Shown piece by piece: positions 7,138-14,127 of a stretch of DNA of 15,152 nt. Origin of the DNA: Spongiibacteraceae bacterium. Its GTDB lineage: Bacteria > Pseudomonadota > Gammaproteobacteria > Pseudomonadales > PIVM01. Each line of letters begins with the position of its first letter. Positions within the stretch are counted from its first letter, which is position 1. The DNA lies in assembly GCA_030618505.1 (NCBI GenBank), contig JAUXDF010000033.1:1-15152 (forward strand), in the 5' to 3' direction. Below the pieces are notes generated by a model that did no database searches, was not told the DNA's origin, and worked only from the letters and a program-made list of their open reading frames with translations. The position numbers and the translations under genes were made by a program.

Positions 7138-8958
7138 ATGATGGCGATGAATAATTCAACGAAATACGGTATTTCCGTAAGAAAAACAATAGCTTCAAAT
7201 AGAGTGGGCTTTCGATTTTCGATACTGCACATCACGCTGGCGGGTATTTTGTCAGTGGCTATGGGTTGTATGCCGCCGCCAACGCCACCTACTGCTGCAC
7301 AGATATTTAGCCCTGCCCCCGAGTTCTTTTTTCAACAGACTACCGGTGATGTTAGCCTCAACCGCTTAACGGGCGCAGTCTGTTACACGACGGATGGGTC
7401 ATTCCCAAGTTATAGCGGCGGAACCTGTGCCGGTGGTACTACCAAGGCCTATGCGGGGAATATTGAGCTCGCATGCGGGACGGGTGAAAGCGCTGCAACA
7501 CCAAAGACAGTCACTATCGTTTTTACATTTAACGGCGCCACGACAAGCAGTCGTGCAAACTATTCATTGCTTTGTCCAGTAGGATCCAATGTGAAGGTTT
7601 TTAGTGTGTTAGGCACCGGTACGACTGGTGGGAATTATCCGGGCACCGTTTCTAAAATCGGTTCGGCAGCATTAAACACCGATACTGGTATTCTGGATTT
7701 TAATCTTATCGCGAACTCGGTTGTTACTCCCTTTACGGACATTACTACCGAGGAATCTGGTACGATCGAAGGTGCTTGGGGCGAGCCATTAATGAGCGCT
7801 CCGGTAGGGGTCATTACCATTAGCGACTGTACAAGCGCCTTGGGTGCCCTTATTGATGCCTGTGAGAATGTAAATACAGACACACCCAGCGATATGGGCA
7901 TTACCTTGGCAAGTGACCCCATTGACTTTGATCTTAGTACCGATGGTGTTACTGAGTTTTCAATTTCTGTTTCTCGCCAATACCCGGAAATACCTGAAGC
8001 GGCAGGTGTCGTTGTCACTGATATCACCTATACATTAACGACGCTAGGGAGCGGGTCAGAAAGTACCTGGTACCTGGATTCAGACGGTGATGGTTATGGT
8101 GATGTTTCACTGTCACTAGACGACGTTATTCAGCCCAATGGCTATGTAGCCGATGCGACCGATTGCGATGATAATGACGCATCAAGGTTTCCAAATAATA
8201 CAGAAGTGTGTGACGGCGTGGATAATAATTGTGATGCGGTCGTGCCTGCAGGTGAAGTGGATGATGACGCTGATGGCTATTTAGCGTGCACAGGCTTTGA
8301 ATCTAGCAGTGATGCTTCTGTTCTTGGTGGCAATGATTGTAATGATGGTAATGATGGTATTAATCCTGGTGTTACAGAAACAGCCGACCTTGTTGATGAA
8401 GACTGTGATGGGGAAGTAGATAATGGCTTTAAATACATATTTGTTACCTCCACAGCGACCACAGGTAATTTGGCGCAGCATGATACTGGCGCAGGTCCTG
8501 ATCAGGGTAGTCCCGGCCTCGAAGGTGGCGATGAGTTCTGTCAGACTCATGCTGATAGTGGATCTTCCATTGTTCCAGAGGGTACGTACAAAGCGTGGTT
8601 ATCCGATACGACAGCACACGCGATTTACCGCCTGACGGATACAGGGCTCCCTTACGTCGGTGTGAATGGCCTGAATATCGCTGCAAATAGGACTGGACTG
8701 ACTGCTCAGCTTAATAACGCTATACAATATCATGAGACGGGTGCAGCGGTAGATTTAACAGTGGGGCCGCAGACGTGGACGGGCACGAAAATAGATGGCA
8801 CGCTTTTTAACAATCTGCATTGTAATGGATGGACGGACAGTAGTTCATCATACGAGGGCAAAACCGGCTGGCCCGGGTACCCTGGTTCGAATTGGACTCA
8901 ATGGAGCTCACATGTCTGTGGCTATGCGGGTGTCAAGCTGTATTGCATTCAGCAGTAA
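7138..8958 (+). CDS. Surface lipoprotein with MopE-like Ca-binding region and DUF1554 C-terminal domain
   Basis: A 606-residue exported protein. Residues 29-44 form a hydrophobic stretch ending VAMGC, a plausible lipobox with C44, then a Pro-rich segment. Residues ~58-143 resemble the chitobiase C-terminal/FN3-like module (AVCYTTDGSFPS, Y83-S88). Residues 314-430 carry DxDxDG-type repeats (DSDGDGYGD, DCDDNDAS, VCDGVDNNCD, DDADGY, DEDCDGEVDNG) as in MopE/thrombospondin-3-like metal-binding regions. Residues 431-606 match the DUF1554 pattern: FVTSTATTGNL, a DEFCQ...YKAWLSD core, VWTGT-like WTGTKIDG, CNGWT, and a final LYC. DUF1554 is best known from Leptospira surface proteins. Likely role: adhesion or glycan binding outside the cell (inference). 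Alternative starts at 7141 and 7147 are possible. Confidence 0.82.
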   Translation: MMAMNNSTKYGISVRKTIASNRVGFRFSILHITLAGILSVAMGCMPPPTPPTAAQIFSPAPEFFFQQTTGDVSLNRLTGAVCYTTDGSFPSYSGGTCAGGTTKAYAGNIELACGTGESAATPKTVTIVFTFNGATTSSRANYSLLCPVGSNVKVFSVLGTGTTGGNYPGTVSKIGSAALNTDTGILDFNLIANSVVTPFTDITTEESGTIEGAWGEPLMSAPVGVITISDCTSALGALIDACENVNTDTPSDMGITLASDPIDFDLSTDGVTEFSISVSRQYPEIPEAAGVVVTDITYTLTTLGSGSESTWYLDSDGDGYGDVSLSLDDVIQPNGYVADATDCDDNDASRFPNNTEVCDGVDNNCDAVVPAGEVDDDADGYLACTGFESSSDASVLGGNDCNDGNDGINPGVTETADLVDEDCDGEVDNGFKYIFVTSTATTGNLAQHDTGAGPDQGSPGLEGGDEFCQTHADSGSSIVPEGTYKAWLSDTTAHAIYRLTDTGLPYVGVNGLNIAANRTGLTAQLNNAIQYHETGAAVDLTVGPQTWTGTKIDGTLFNNLHCNGWTDSSSSYEGKTGWPGYPGSNWTQWSSHVCGYAGVKLYCIQQ

Positions 8959-9235
8959 TTGCTTTTTACGGGTTGGAGGTCGAGCTCTGCCGGGCGTTAT
9001 GTACTCTTTCGCTGGCAGCGCCCGCTACTCGATGACTGCGTGAATAACGCTGCAGCAGCTTTGTTGAATAAGTTTCTGAAGTTGTTTTTTGTCCGGCCAT
9101 TGCGCTTGTTCAATAAAATGGACCAGCCCAAGCTGCGCGGCAGATTATTTGCCGCTTATTCTGTCGAGCACTACAGCAATCTATAGGCAAGCAGCATTAC
9201 CTATCCTTAGTGTTTGTTAAAACACGCCAGGTTTA
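8959..9235. other. Intergenic gap with a possible decayed coding fragment
   Basis: No intact gene is seen. On the minus strand, 9025-9144 reads as 39 codons without a start codon, with an amphipathic helix-like stretch (HFIEQAQWPDKKQLQKLI), then a TAG and continued open frame beyond it. This may be the remnant of a gene, but the family was not recognised and chance is possible. A plus-strand open frame across the same bases has no ribosome site. Confidence 0.2.
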
Positions 9236-9454
9236 TTAAGCGGCAATAGCGACTTCGGGTTTAATATAATAGCAAGGGGGGTGAGAATAACCTCTGCTAT
9301 CAATAGTTGCTGCCCGCATAATAGCGACAACGGTATTGTTGTTGCCGTAAAGTAAGGTGGAGTTTCCCTGGTTTTTGACTTTGTTGCCATTGCTGCGGCT
9401 TAGTGTTTTGCGAAACAGGGGGTAGTCTACTTTTTTGAATCTGGACAAGTTCAT
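9236..9454 (-). CDS. Small SOS-regulated protein of unknown function
   Basis: A 72-residue protein not recognised as any known family. The N-terminal half is basic (MNLSRFKKVDYPLFRKTLSR); the C-terminal half is mixed, with VVAIMRAATIDSRGY and a tail ending EVAIAA. There is no signal peptide or clear membrane segment. Evidence that it is real: AAAGG lies nine bases before the ATG, a LexA box sits 20 bases upstream, and a promoter-like pair of hexamers overlaps that box. The Ala-Ala C-terminus resembles ClpXP C-motif degrons, which would fit a short-lived SOS effector such as a division inhibitor, but this is inference. It is downstream of, and parallel to, the oxygenase-like gene. Confidence 0.6.
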   Translation of the reverse strand: MNLSRFKKVDYPLFRKTLSRSNGNKVKNQGNSTLLYGNNNTVVAIMRAATIDSRGYSHPPCYYIKPEVAIAA

Positions 9455-9474
9455 ATCTGTATACCTTTACATGA

Positions 9475-9490
9475 CTGTTGTTATATACAG
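9475..9490 (-). promoter_or_regulatory. LexA (SOS) box
   Basis: On the minus strand the site reads CTGTATATAACAACAG, a perfect CTGT-N8-ACAG with the left half (CTGTATATA) identical to the E. coli LexA consensus and flanking TA preserved. It ends 20 bases before the ATG at 9454 and overlaps the -10 hexamer of the promoter below, the normal geometry for repression. A second dyad, ACAGTA-TAGC-TACTGT (9487-9502), overlaps its upstream edge. Confidence 0.75.
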
Positions 9491-9516
9491 TATAGCTACT
9501 GTGTTATGGAATGCAA
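9489..9516 (-). promoter_or_regulatory. Sigma-70-like promoter of the SOS gene
   Basis: On the minus strand, TTGCAT (9511-9516) and TATACT (9489-9494) are separated by 16 bases. The -10 is 5/6 of consensus; the -35 is weak. The LexA box begins inside the -10 element, so bound LexA would block polymerase. Confidence 0.5.
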
Positions 9517-9530
9517 AGTATTTAATTGTC

Positions 9531-10316
9531 TTAACTTAACGATGTTGAGTATCGATGTTTTCCCTGTTTTGACTCTTCATCTGCCATAAATATTTTCACC
9601 TCTGCCAGATCGACCGCATCTCTGTGCTCGCTGCCACGTCGCTCGTCCATGCTGTCAATATGGTGCAGCAAACCCATTTCATTAAAAGCATACATTTTCG
9701 CATCGCAGCTATAGTCGGGGTTGGCAGTAACAGCCTGAAAGTTGCAGGTGCGGGTGTGATAAAGCGAGCGGTGCTGGCTGTTGTCGATCAGTATCAGGCC
9801 GGGGTTCTGATTGACCAGAAAGCCGCTTTGATTAAGCAGACTTTCTGGTACCAGAATTTTATGCAATTCGTCGAGGTTTAATTCCGGTCTTGACTGCGTT
9901 AGCTCAAAAAATGCTTCAACGGCTTTGATCGATAATATCCAGGTCGCAAAATATTGCCGAGCGACCGCTAGCCAAAAGGCAGTGGGGTAGGGCGGGGTAT
10001 CCTGATGAGGCTGCTGGCAAGTGCCCGTCATAAAGGGGTTTGCACTATAGCTATGTTCCTTTGGCGCACCTTGGGCGAGGGTGTAGTTGGTTTTGTTTAG
10101 CGGCAGGTTGGGGAACTCAACGGTGCCAAACTCAAAAATCTCTGCTCGCAGTTGTTGTAAAAAACCGTAAGCAGATGAGTTGTAGGGGTATTGTTGGTGC
10201 AGGGCTTGGGGAATATTTATTTTGGCACCCAGCGCCTGTCCGTTCAGCGTATAGCAGTTCAGCTGAATGTCGCACTCGCGCTCAAAGTCCTGGAAGGTAA
10301 AAGGCTTTCTATTCAT
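9531..10316 (-). CDS. Putative Fe(II)/2-oxoglutarate-type oxygenase (TauD-like fold), unassigned
   Basis: A 261-residue protein not recognised as a named family. A likely facial triad is visible: H104-x-D106 in QQPHQDTPPY, and a distal H187 in LILIDNSQHRSLYHTR, with R189 two residues later where 2-oxoglutarate-binding Arg commonly lies. The segment EIFEFGTVEFPNLPL resembles the strand before the first His in TauD/clavaminate-synthase-like enzymes. No signal peptide is seen. Substrate is unknown. H182 is an alternative distal ligand. The ATG at 10316 lacks a clear ribosome site. It is divergent from the hydrolase lipoprotein (159 bases between starts). Confidence 0.55.
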   Translation of the reverse strand: MNRKPFTFQDFERECDIQLNCYTLNGQALGAKINIPQALHQQYPYNSSAYGFLQQLRAEIFEFGTVEFPNLPLNKTNYTLAQGAPKEHSYSANPFMTGTCQQPHQDTPPYPTAFWLAVARQYFATWILSIKAVEAFFELTQSRPELNLDELHKILVPESLLNQSGFLVNQNPGLILIDNSQHRSLYHTRTCNFQAVTANPDYSCDAKMYAFNEMGLLHHIDSMDERRGSEHRDAVDLAEVKIFMADEESKQGKHRYSTSLS

Positions 10317-10425
10317 TAAGGGCTACCTGGCTGTGCAATTGACTTTAATAACATGATAAGTTGTTTCTGCGGCCAATATCAATTGTTTGTCCGTCGAAGT
10401 AGTCTTCCTAAACCAAGGAATGGAT

Positions 10426-10473
10426 ATGCCGTATATGTCCTATAAATTCAACCTAATTATAAGTCGGCATTAA
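10426..10473 (+). CDS. 15-codon leader ORF before the hydrolase lipoprotein
   Basis: A short frame, MPYMSYKFNLIISRH, starts at 10426 with a strong ribosome site (AAGGA at 10415-10419, six-base spacer). Its TAA (10471-10473) ends two bases before the ATG of the lipoprotein gene, which itself has no evident Shine-Dalgarno. This arrangement suggests translational coupling or a regulatory leader peptide. It is too short for homology, so its reality rests on the ribosome site and spacing. Confidence 0.4.
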   Translation: MPYMSYKFNLIISRH

Positions 10474-10475
10474 TT

Positions 10476-12659
10476 ATGAAAAACAAAAAGTTTCAAGCTC
10501 CCTTCGTTATTCCTGTCAGCCTCTCTTCAAAAATTTTGATGTATTTATTTCTGATGTTGGTTGCAGGCTGTGGTAATAGTAGCGGCGGCAGTGACAAACC
10601 TATTACTACCGAGATAAGTGATGAAACAAGGGCCGAGACAAATGCTGAGGATAATACCGGTGTAGCACCATTGCCTTCACAGGAGGCAAGCTCTGGAGGG
10701 CAGGGTGAGTCCGCAGTAGAAGCTCCTGGGTTGGGCGATGGTGGTTCTGAGGAAAATGCCGATTCGCAAGAGGAGGAGTCTCAGTCTGGGGAGGGAAATC
10801 CACAGCAGGATGATCAGTCAAGCCTTAGTGACGATAGTGGTTTGGGCGGCGAGGGCGAGAAAGATGAGTTCGTGGCAGTTGTTGAGCCACCTTGTCATCC
10901 GCTACATCTCAAGCATTGCCTGCTTCCTTACCCGAGTGATATTTGGAGTGAGAAAGATAGTGCTTCTGCGACGGGTATTCGCTTAACAATCCCCGACAAT
11001 TTTATCGATGCCACAGTTATGGCTGAGTTGCCGTCGACCTTTGATTTACAAGAAATCCTCAATGGGTCAACCGGTTTCTCTGCGGCAACTTCGGTGCTGT
11101 TTGAATTAGCAAGCCCTCCTGAGATGGCAACTTTGCCTGCCGATGGTGGCAATAGCATCATTGCGATTAATCTGGCGACCGGGGAGAGAACGCCTATCAC
11201 GGTTCAGCTCAGCGAATATGCCCGTTCTGATCAGGTTGCGAGCCCAGTTCAGGTGATTGAGATCTTTCCGCGCAGTCGCTGGCAGTTTGGCCAGCGTTAT
11301 GTGGTTGCTGTTACTAATGCGGTGAAAAATCTCGATGGTAAAGACTATCTTCCCTCCGAGGGTTTTAGCGATCTGCTTAAGGGCGAAGGTGATTCAAACT
11401 ATGACGAGGCTTTGGACTACCTTGATGCCGCAGGCTTTGCTAAAGAGTTTCTGCTAAGCGCCACGGTGTTTACTGTTCGTACTGAAGAAGAAGTCACTCA
11501 GCCTTTGCGAACACTGGCTGAGCGGGTCTATCAGGGCGAGCATCCTGTTAGAGGGTTGTGGGTGCTCTACGGTAATCAGTCTGACGATATCGCGGCTATC
11601 GTTACTGGTCAGGTGAGGGTTGACACTTACCGTACTATTGATGGCGGTGTCGACTATGATCGTGACGAGGCTAAGCAGCAGTGGATAGATTTTCGGTTAA
11701 CCTTACCGCGAGTGGCGAATGGACAATCAGCGCCTGTTAGTATCTATGGACATGGTATTAGTATTAGCAAGGAGAGTGATTTTTTTGTTTCAGCGATTAA
11801 TGCGGAGTTAGGGATTGCTACCATTTCTATTGATCAGCCTAACCATGGTATGCGTGCGATTCTAGATGATGGCCAGGTTTTGGGCTTATTAGCGCCGAGG
11901 CATTTGCCAAGGCAAATTGGCATGTTATCCCATTCATCTCTCGATTTTATGTCGCTTCTAAAAGCGTTGAATAGTTCGTTGTCTGGCCTGGATCTGTTGC
12001 CTGGAGAGAAAGGTGTTGTCATCAGTCCAGTATCCGGAGATGAAGTTCGTGATGGTATTGCCGATATCGACAGTTCGAGAATATATTATCAAGGAACTTC
12101 TCTGGGCGGGGTTTTAGGTTCAACCTTTCTTGCTCTGGCTCCTACTGTCAAAGGCGCTTTTTTACAGGTTCCCGGTTCAGGTATTACCAGAATATTATCT
12201 TATTCAATCCTTTGGGATGAGTTCTTTTATAAGTTGATGCCAAGATCCGCTAATGGTGCGCAGGCGTTAGTGTTAAAAGCTGCGGTTCAGCATCAAATTG
12301 ATTATGGTGACTCCATTAACTTTCTGCACTACTTTAGGAGTCCTCCAGTGGGTATACCCGCCAAACCATTGGGGATCGTTGTAGCGATGGATGATGGTGT
12401 TGTGCCGAATAATAGCTCAATGGCTATGGCTGAATTAGCGAATTTGCCTTTGGTCGGTGAAGAGCTTTTTCCAATGCCAGGGCTGATTCCTGCTGAGGAT
12501 TTTGTGGATGGTTATGGCGTCAAGCAGATCCCTCGCATCAATAAGTTCTTACTGGGTGTTCCCTTTATCGATGGCCTGATTATACATACCAGCTTTATTA
12601 GCCCGGAAGGAGAGAAGGTCATGGAGGAGTGGCTTAAGGCCATTGTGTTAGCTGAATAG
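10476..12659 (+). CDS. Large alpha/beta-hydrolase lipoprotein (lipase/esterase-like)
   Basis: A 727-residue exported lipoprotein. The signal segment ends LMLVAGC (lipobox, C32). Residues ~37-137 are a low-complexity acidic linker rich in Glu, Asp, Gly, Ser and Gln. A CLLPYPSDIW motif then opens the folded part, as in large secreted hydrolases of the virulence-factor-lipase type. The catalytic domain shows the oxyanion-type GHG (425-427), nucleophile elbow G-T-S542-L-G, probable acid D639/D640 in VAMDDGVVPN, and probable base H704 in LIIHTSF. It likely hydrolyses lipid or ester substrates at the cell surface; the substrate is unknown. The native ATG lacks a ribosome site and may depend on the leader ORF just upstream. 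No terminator was seen; AAGCCGGCTT at 12689-12698 is a loopless dyad. Confidence 0.8.
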   Translation: MKNKKFQAPFVIPVSLSSKILMYLFLMLVAGCGNSSGGSDKPITTEISDETRAETNAEDNTGVAPLPSQEASSGGQGESAVEAPGLGDGGSEENADSQEEESQSGEGNPQQDDQSSLSDDSGLGGEGEKDEFVAVVEPPCHPLHLKHCLLPYPSDIWSEKDSASATGIRLTIPDNFIDATVMAELPSTFDLQEILNGSTGFSAATSVLFELASPPEMATLPADGGNSIIAINLATGERTPITVQLSEYARSDQVASPVQVIEIFPRSRWQFGQRYVVAVTNAVKNLDGKDYLPSEGFSDLLKGEGDSNYDEALDYLDAAGFAKEFLLSATVFTVRTEEEVTQPLRTLAERVYQGEHPVRGLWVLYGNQSDDIAAIVTGQVRVDTYRTIDGGVDYDRDEAKQQWIDFRLTLPRVANGQSAPVSIYGHGISISKESDFFVSAINAELGIATISIDQPNHGMRAILDDGQVLGLLAPRHLPRQIGMLSHSSLDFMSLLKALNSSLSGLDLLPGEKGVVISPVSGDEVRDGIADIDSSRIYYQGTSLGGVLGSTFLALAPTVKGAFLQVPGSGITRILSYSILWDEFFYKLMPRSANGAQALVLKAAVQHQIDYGDSINFLHYFRSPPVGIPAKPLGIVVAMDDGVVPNNSSMAMAELANLPLVGEELFPMPGLIPAEDFVDGYGVKQIPRINKFLLGVPFIDGLIIHTSFISPEGEKVMEEWLKAIVLAE

Positions 12660-12709
12660 TTACACTGTAGGGTAATTATGCGGGAGAAAAGCCGGCTTAC
12701 ATTGAAATA

Positions 12710-12947
12710 CTAGCGAGAGATAATGTTTATAAAGGCGCGGAAATCATTCGCTGAGTTGAGGGTAAAAATAATTACCGGTATCTTGTAAGCCAGTACGCTG
12801 TCTACTGCCTCGCATCTCGGGGCGCTCGGCAGGGTTAGATCAGCGATGGCGACAAAAACTCATGCTGAGAATTTCCTTCGCCTCAGCCTTGGTGTAAGCA
12901 ACCGTGGTGGTGTATTGCTTGCTGTTTTCAATATGGGGAAGTTTCAT
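12710..12947 (-). pseudogene. Decayed response-regulator receiver domain
   Basis: Two reading frames on the minus strand together resemble a REC domain. The first begins MKLPHIENS at 12947 and runs through TTVAYTKAEAKEILSMSF, like the α1-β2-α2 region. After a one-base shift near 12859, the second reads VAIADLTLPSAP...EAVDSVLAYKIPVIIFT, like the phosphoacceptor strand (D in ADLTLP) through β4 (IPVIIFT), and ends at TAG 12710-12712. The N-terminal acidic pocket, the conserved Lys region and any output domain are missing. It is divergent from the intact cyclase gene and is not a copy of that gene's REC domain. The family call is by eye, and the frameshift could also be a sequencing error. Confidence 0.5.
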
Positions 12948-12979
12948 CGACTTGATAATGGTTTTTTAAGCGGGCGGTC

Positions 12980-12995
12980 TATACTAAAAAGTATA
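12980..12995. promoter_or_regulatory. Dyad upstream of the diguanylate cyclase
   Basis: TATACT and AGTATA flank four A residues, 28 bases before the ATG at 13024. TATACT also works as a -10 hexamer. It may be the promoter with an overlapping operator; no matching regulator can be named. Confidence 0.35.
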
Positions 12996-13023
12996 CAAGG
13001 ATAAATTTGGAAGTAATTGTTTT

Positions 13024-13944
13024 ATGGCCACTATTCTGCTTGTGGATGATATTGAGGATAATCGTAAGCTTTTAGAATTTGATCTGGAAGATGATGGTCA
13101 TAAGGTGCTTGAAGCGGACAGTGGGCCGGCGGCACTTGAACTGCTGAAAACAGAAAAGCCCGATATGATTTTGCTGGATGTCAATATGCCTGGCATGAGC
13201 GGCCTGGAACTACTGGATATTCTCAAAAAAGATAAAAAATATCAGTCGATTCCCGTGATCATGGTGACAGCCAATGATATGGATGAGGAGATTACAGCGG
13301 CCCTTGATAAGGGGGCCAATGACTATGTGATTAAATCCTCTTCCCACCTGGTGTTGGCTGCCCGCATGCGAACATCATTACGCTTGAAGAAAAGTCAGGA
13401 CGATCTACGTCGGGCCAATAAGTACCTTGAAATTCTGGCAACTACCGACGGACTGACAGCTCTCTATAATCGTCGCCACTTCTTTGAATTATCAAAAAAG
13501 GAGCTCTCCAAAGCGCGTCGTTATAGTCGTCCCTTGGTCGTCGCGATGATTGATATCGATCATTTCAAAAAAATCAATGATGAAAATGGCCATGATGGCG
13601 GCGATAAAGTTCTGATTGAAATGGCCAAGCGCATGCGTAGTTGCTTTCGCGAATCAGATATCGTTGGCCGCATTGGTGGTGAAGAATTTGCGGTGTGTAT
13701 GCCGGATACTGACATTGACTCAGCAATGCTACCGCTGGAGAGAGTATTAAAGGCCGTATCCGGTGAAGTGTTTTCCCTAAGTCGTGTTCACCGTGAACGT
13801 GTTGTTAATGTCACCATTAGCATCGGCTTCTCTCAGTTGATTGAAGAGGATACAGAGCTTACTAAAGCAGTTCGCAGAGCCGATGCCGCTATGTATCAGG
13901 CAAAAAACAATGGCCGAAATAGAATAGTGGAATATTCTGGCTAG
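13024..13944 (+). CDS. REC-GGDEF response regulator, active-type diguanylate cyclase
   Basis: A 306-residue two-domain protein. The receiver domain (1-~120) has D8/D9, phosphoacceptor D52 (LLDVNMPG), T82 and K104 (YVIK). A helical linker (~121-137) leads to a GGDEF domain with GGEEF at 218-222 and an inhibitory-site RESD (209-212) exactly five residues before it. Both active and I-sites are intact, so it should make c-di-GMP from two GTP with product inhibition, controlled by phosphorylation. No EAL domain is present. The cognate kinase is not in the window. GGAAG lies ten bases before the ATG. Element copy 4 begins 12 bases after the stop codon, so transcripts likely run into that hairpin. 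Confidence 0.93.
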   Translation: MATILLVDDIEDNRKLLEFDLEDDGHKVLEADSGPAALELLKTEKPDMILLDVNMPGMSGLELLDILKKDKKYQSIPVIMVTANDMDEEITAALDKGANDYVIKSSSHLVLAARMRTSLRLKKSQDDLRRANKYLEILATTDGLTALYNRRHFFELSKKELSKARRYSRPLVVAMIDIDHFKKINDENGHDGGDKVLIEMAKRMRSCFRESDIVGRIGGEEFAVCMPDTDIDSAMLPLERVLKAVSGEVFSLSRVHRERVVNVTISIGFSQLIEEDTELTKAVRRADAAMYQAKNNGRNRIVEYSG

Positions 13945-13955
13945 TATATAGTTAG

Positions 13956-14106
13956 TGCCCATCCAGAAACCGGAAGTTTTCGAAAATTAAGTCCGCTCCT
14001 GGCCAACGCAAATCTAGCTCCTAGGCCTTTTCAAGGCCTTTTCAAGGCCTTTAAGTCGCAAGGTTTGCGTTGGCCATGACCTCTTTGTTTGATTTCTGGA
14101 TGGGCA
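13956..14106 (-). mobile_element. MITE-like palindromic element, copy 4 (variant)
   Basis: A 151-bp copy in the orientation of copy 2. Both outer ends are of the TGCCCATCCAGAAA type, giving perfect 14-bp terminal inverted repeats, unlike copies 2 and 3, where one end is TGCCTAACC. An 11-bp unit (TTTTCAAGGCC) is tandemly duplicated in the loop region, explaining the extra length. Inner arms are at 13997-14015 and 14061-14079, with two substitutions in the right arm. Flanks ATAGTTAG and CTAATTCG match at only 5 of 8 positions, so a target duplication is not clear here. Confidence 0.9.
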
Positions 14107-14127
14107 CTAATTCGGTACTAACAGGTA

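Noticed and set aside
7635..8027. Minus-strand 130-codon open frame inside the lipoprotein gene.
   Set aside because: It mirrors the coding frame of the real gene and shows no motif or translation start signal.
8959..9186. Plus-strand 75-codon open frame after the lipoprotein gene.
   Set aside because: No ribosome site and no recognisable family; the minus strand of the same region looks slightly more protein-like, but it lacks a start and is interrupted.
12689..12698. AAGCCGGCTT as terminator of the hydrolase gene.
   Set aside because: A 10-bp dyad with no loop and no following T-run.
1..14106. Repeated palindromic units considered as a CRISPR array or integron attC sites.
   Set aside because: Only four units, spaced 1.7 to 7 kb apart in both orientations, with whole genes between and no Cas or integrase gene; GTTRRRY/RYYYAAC attC core motifs are not present at their ends.
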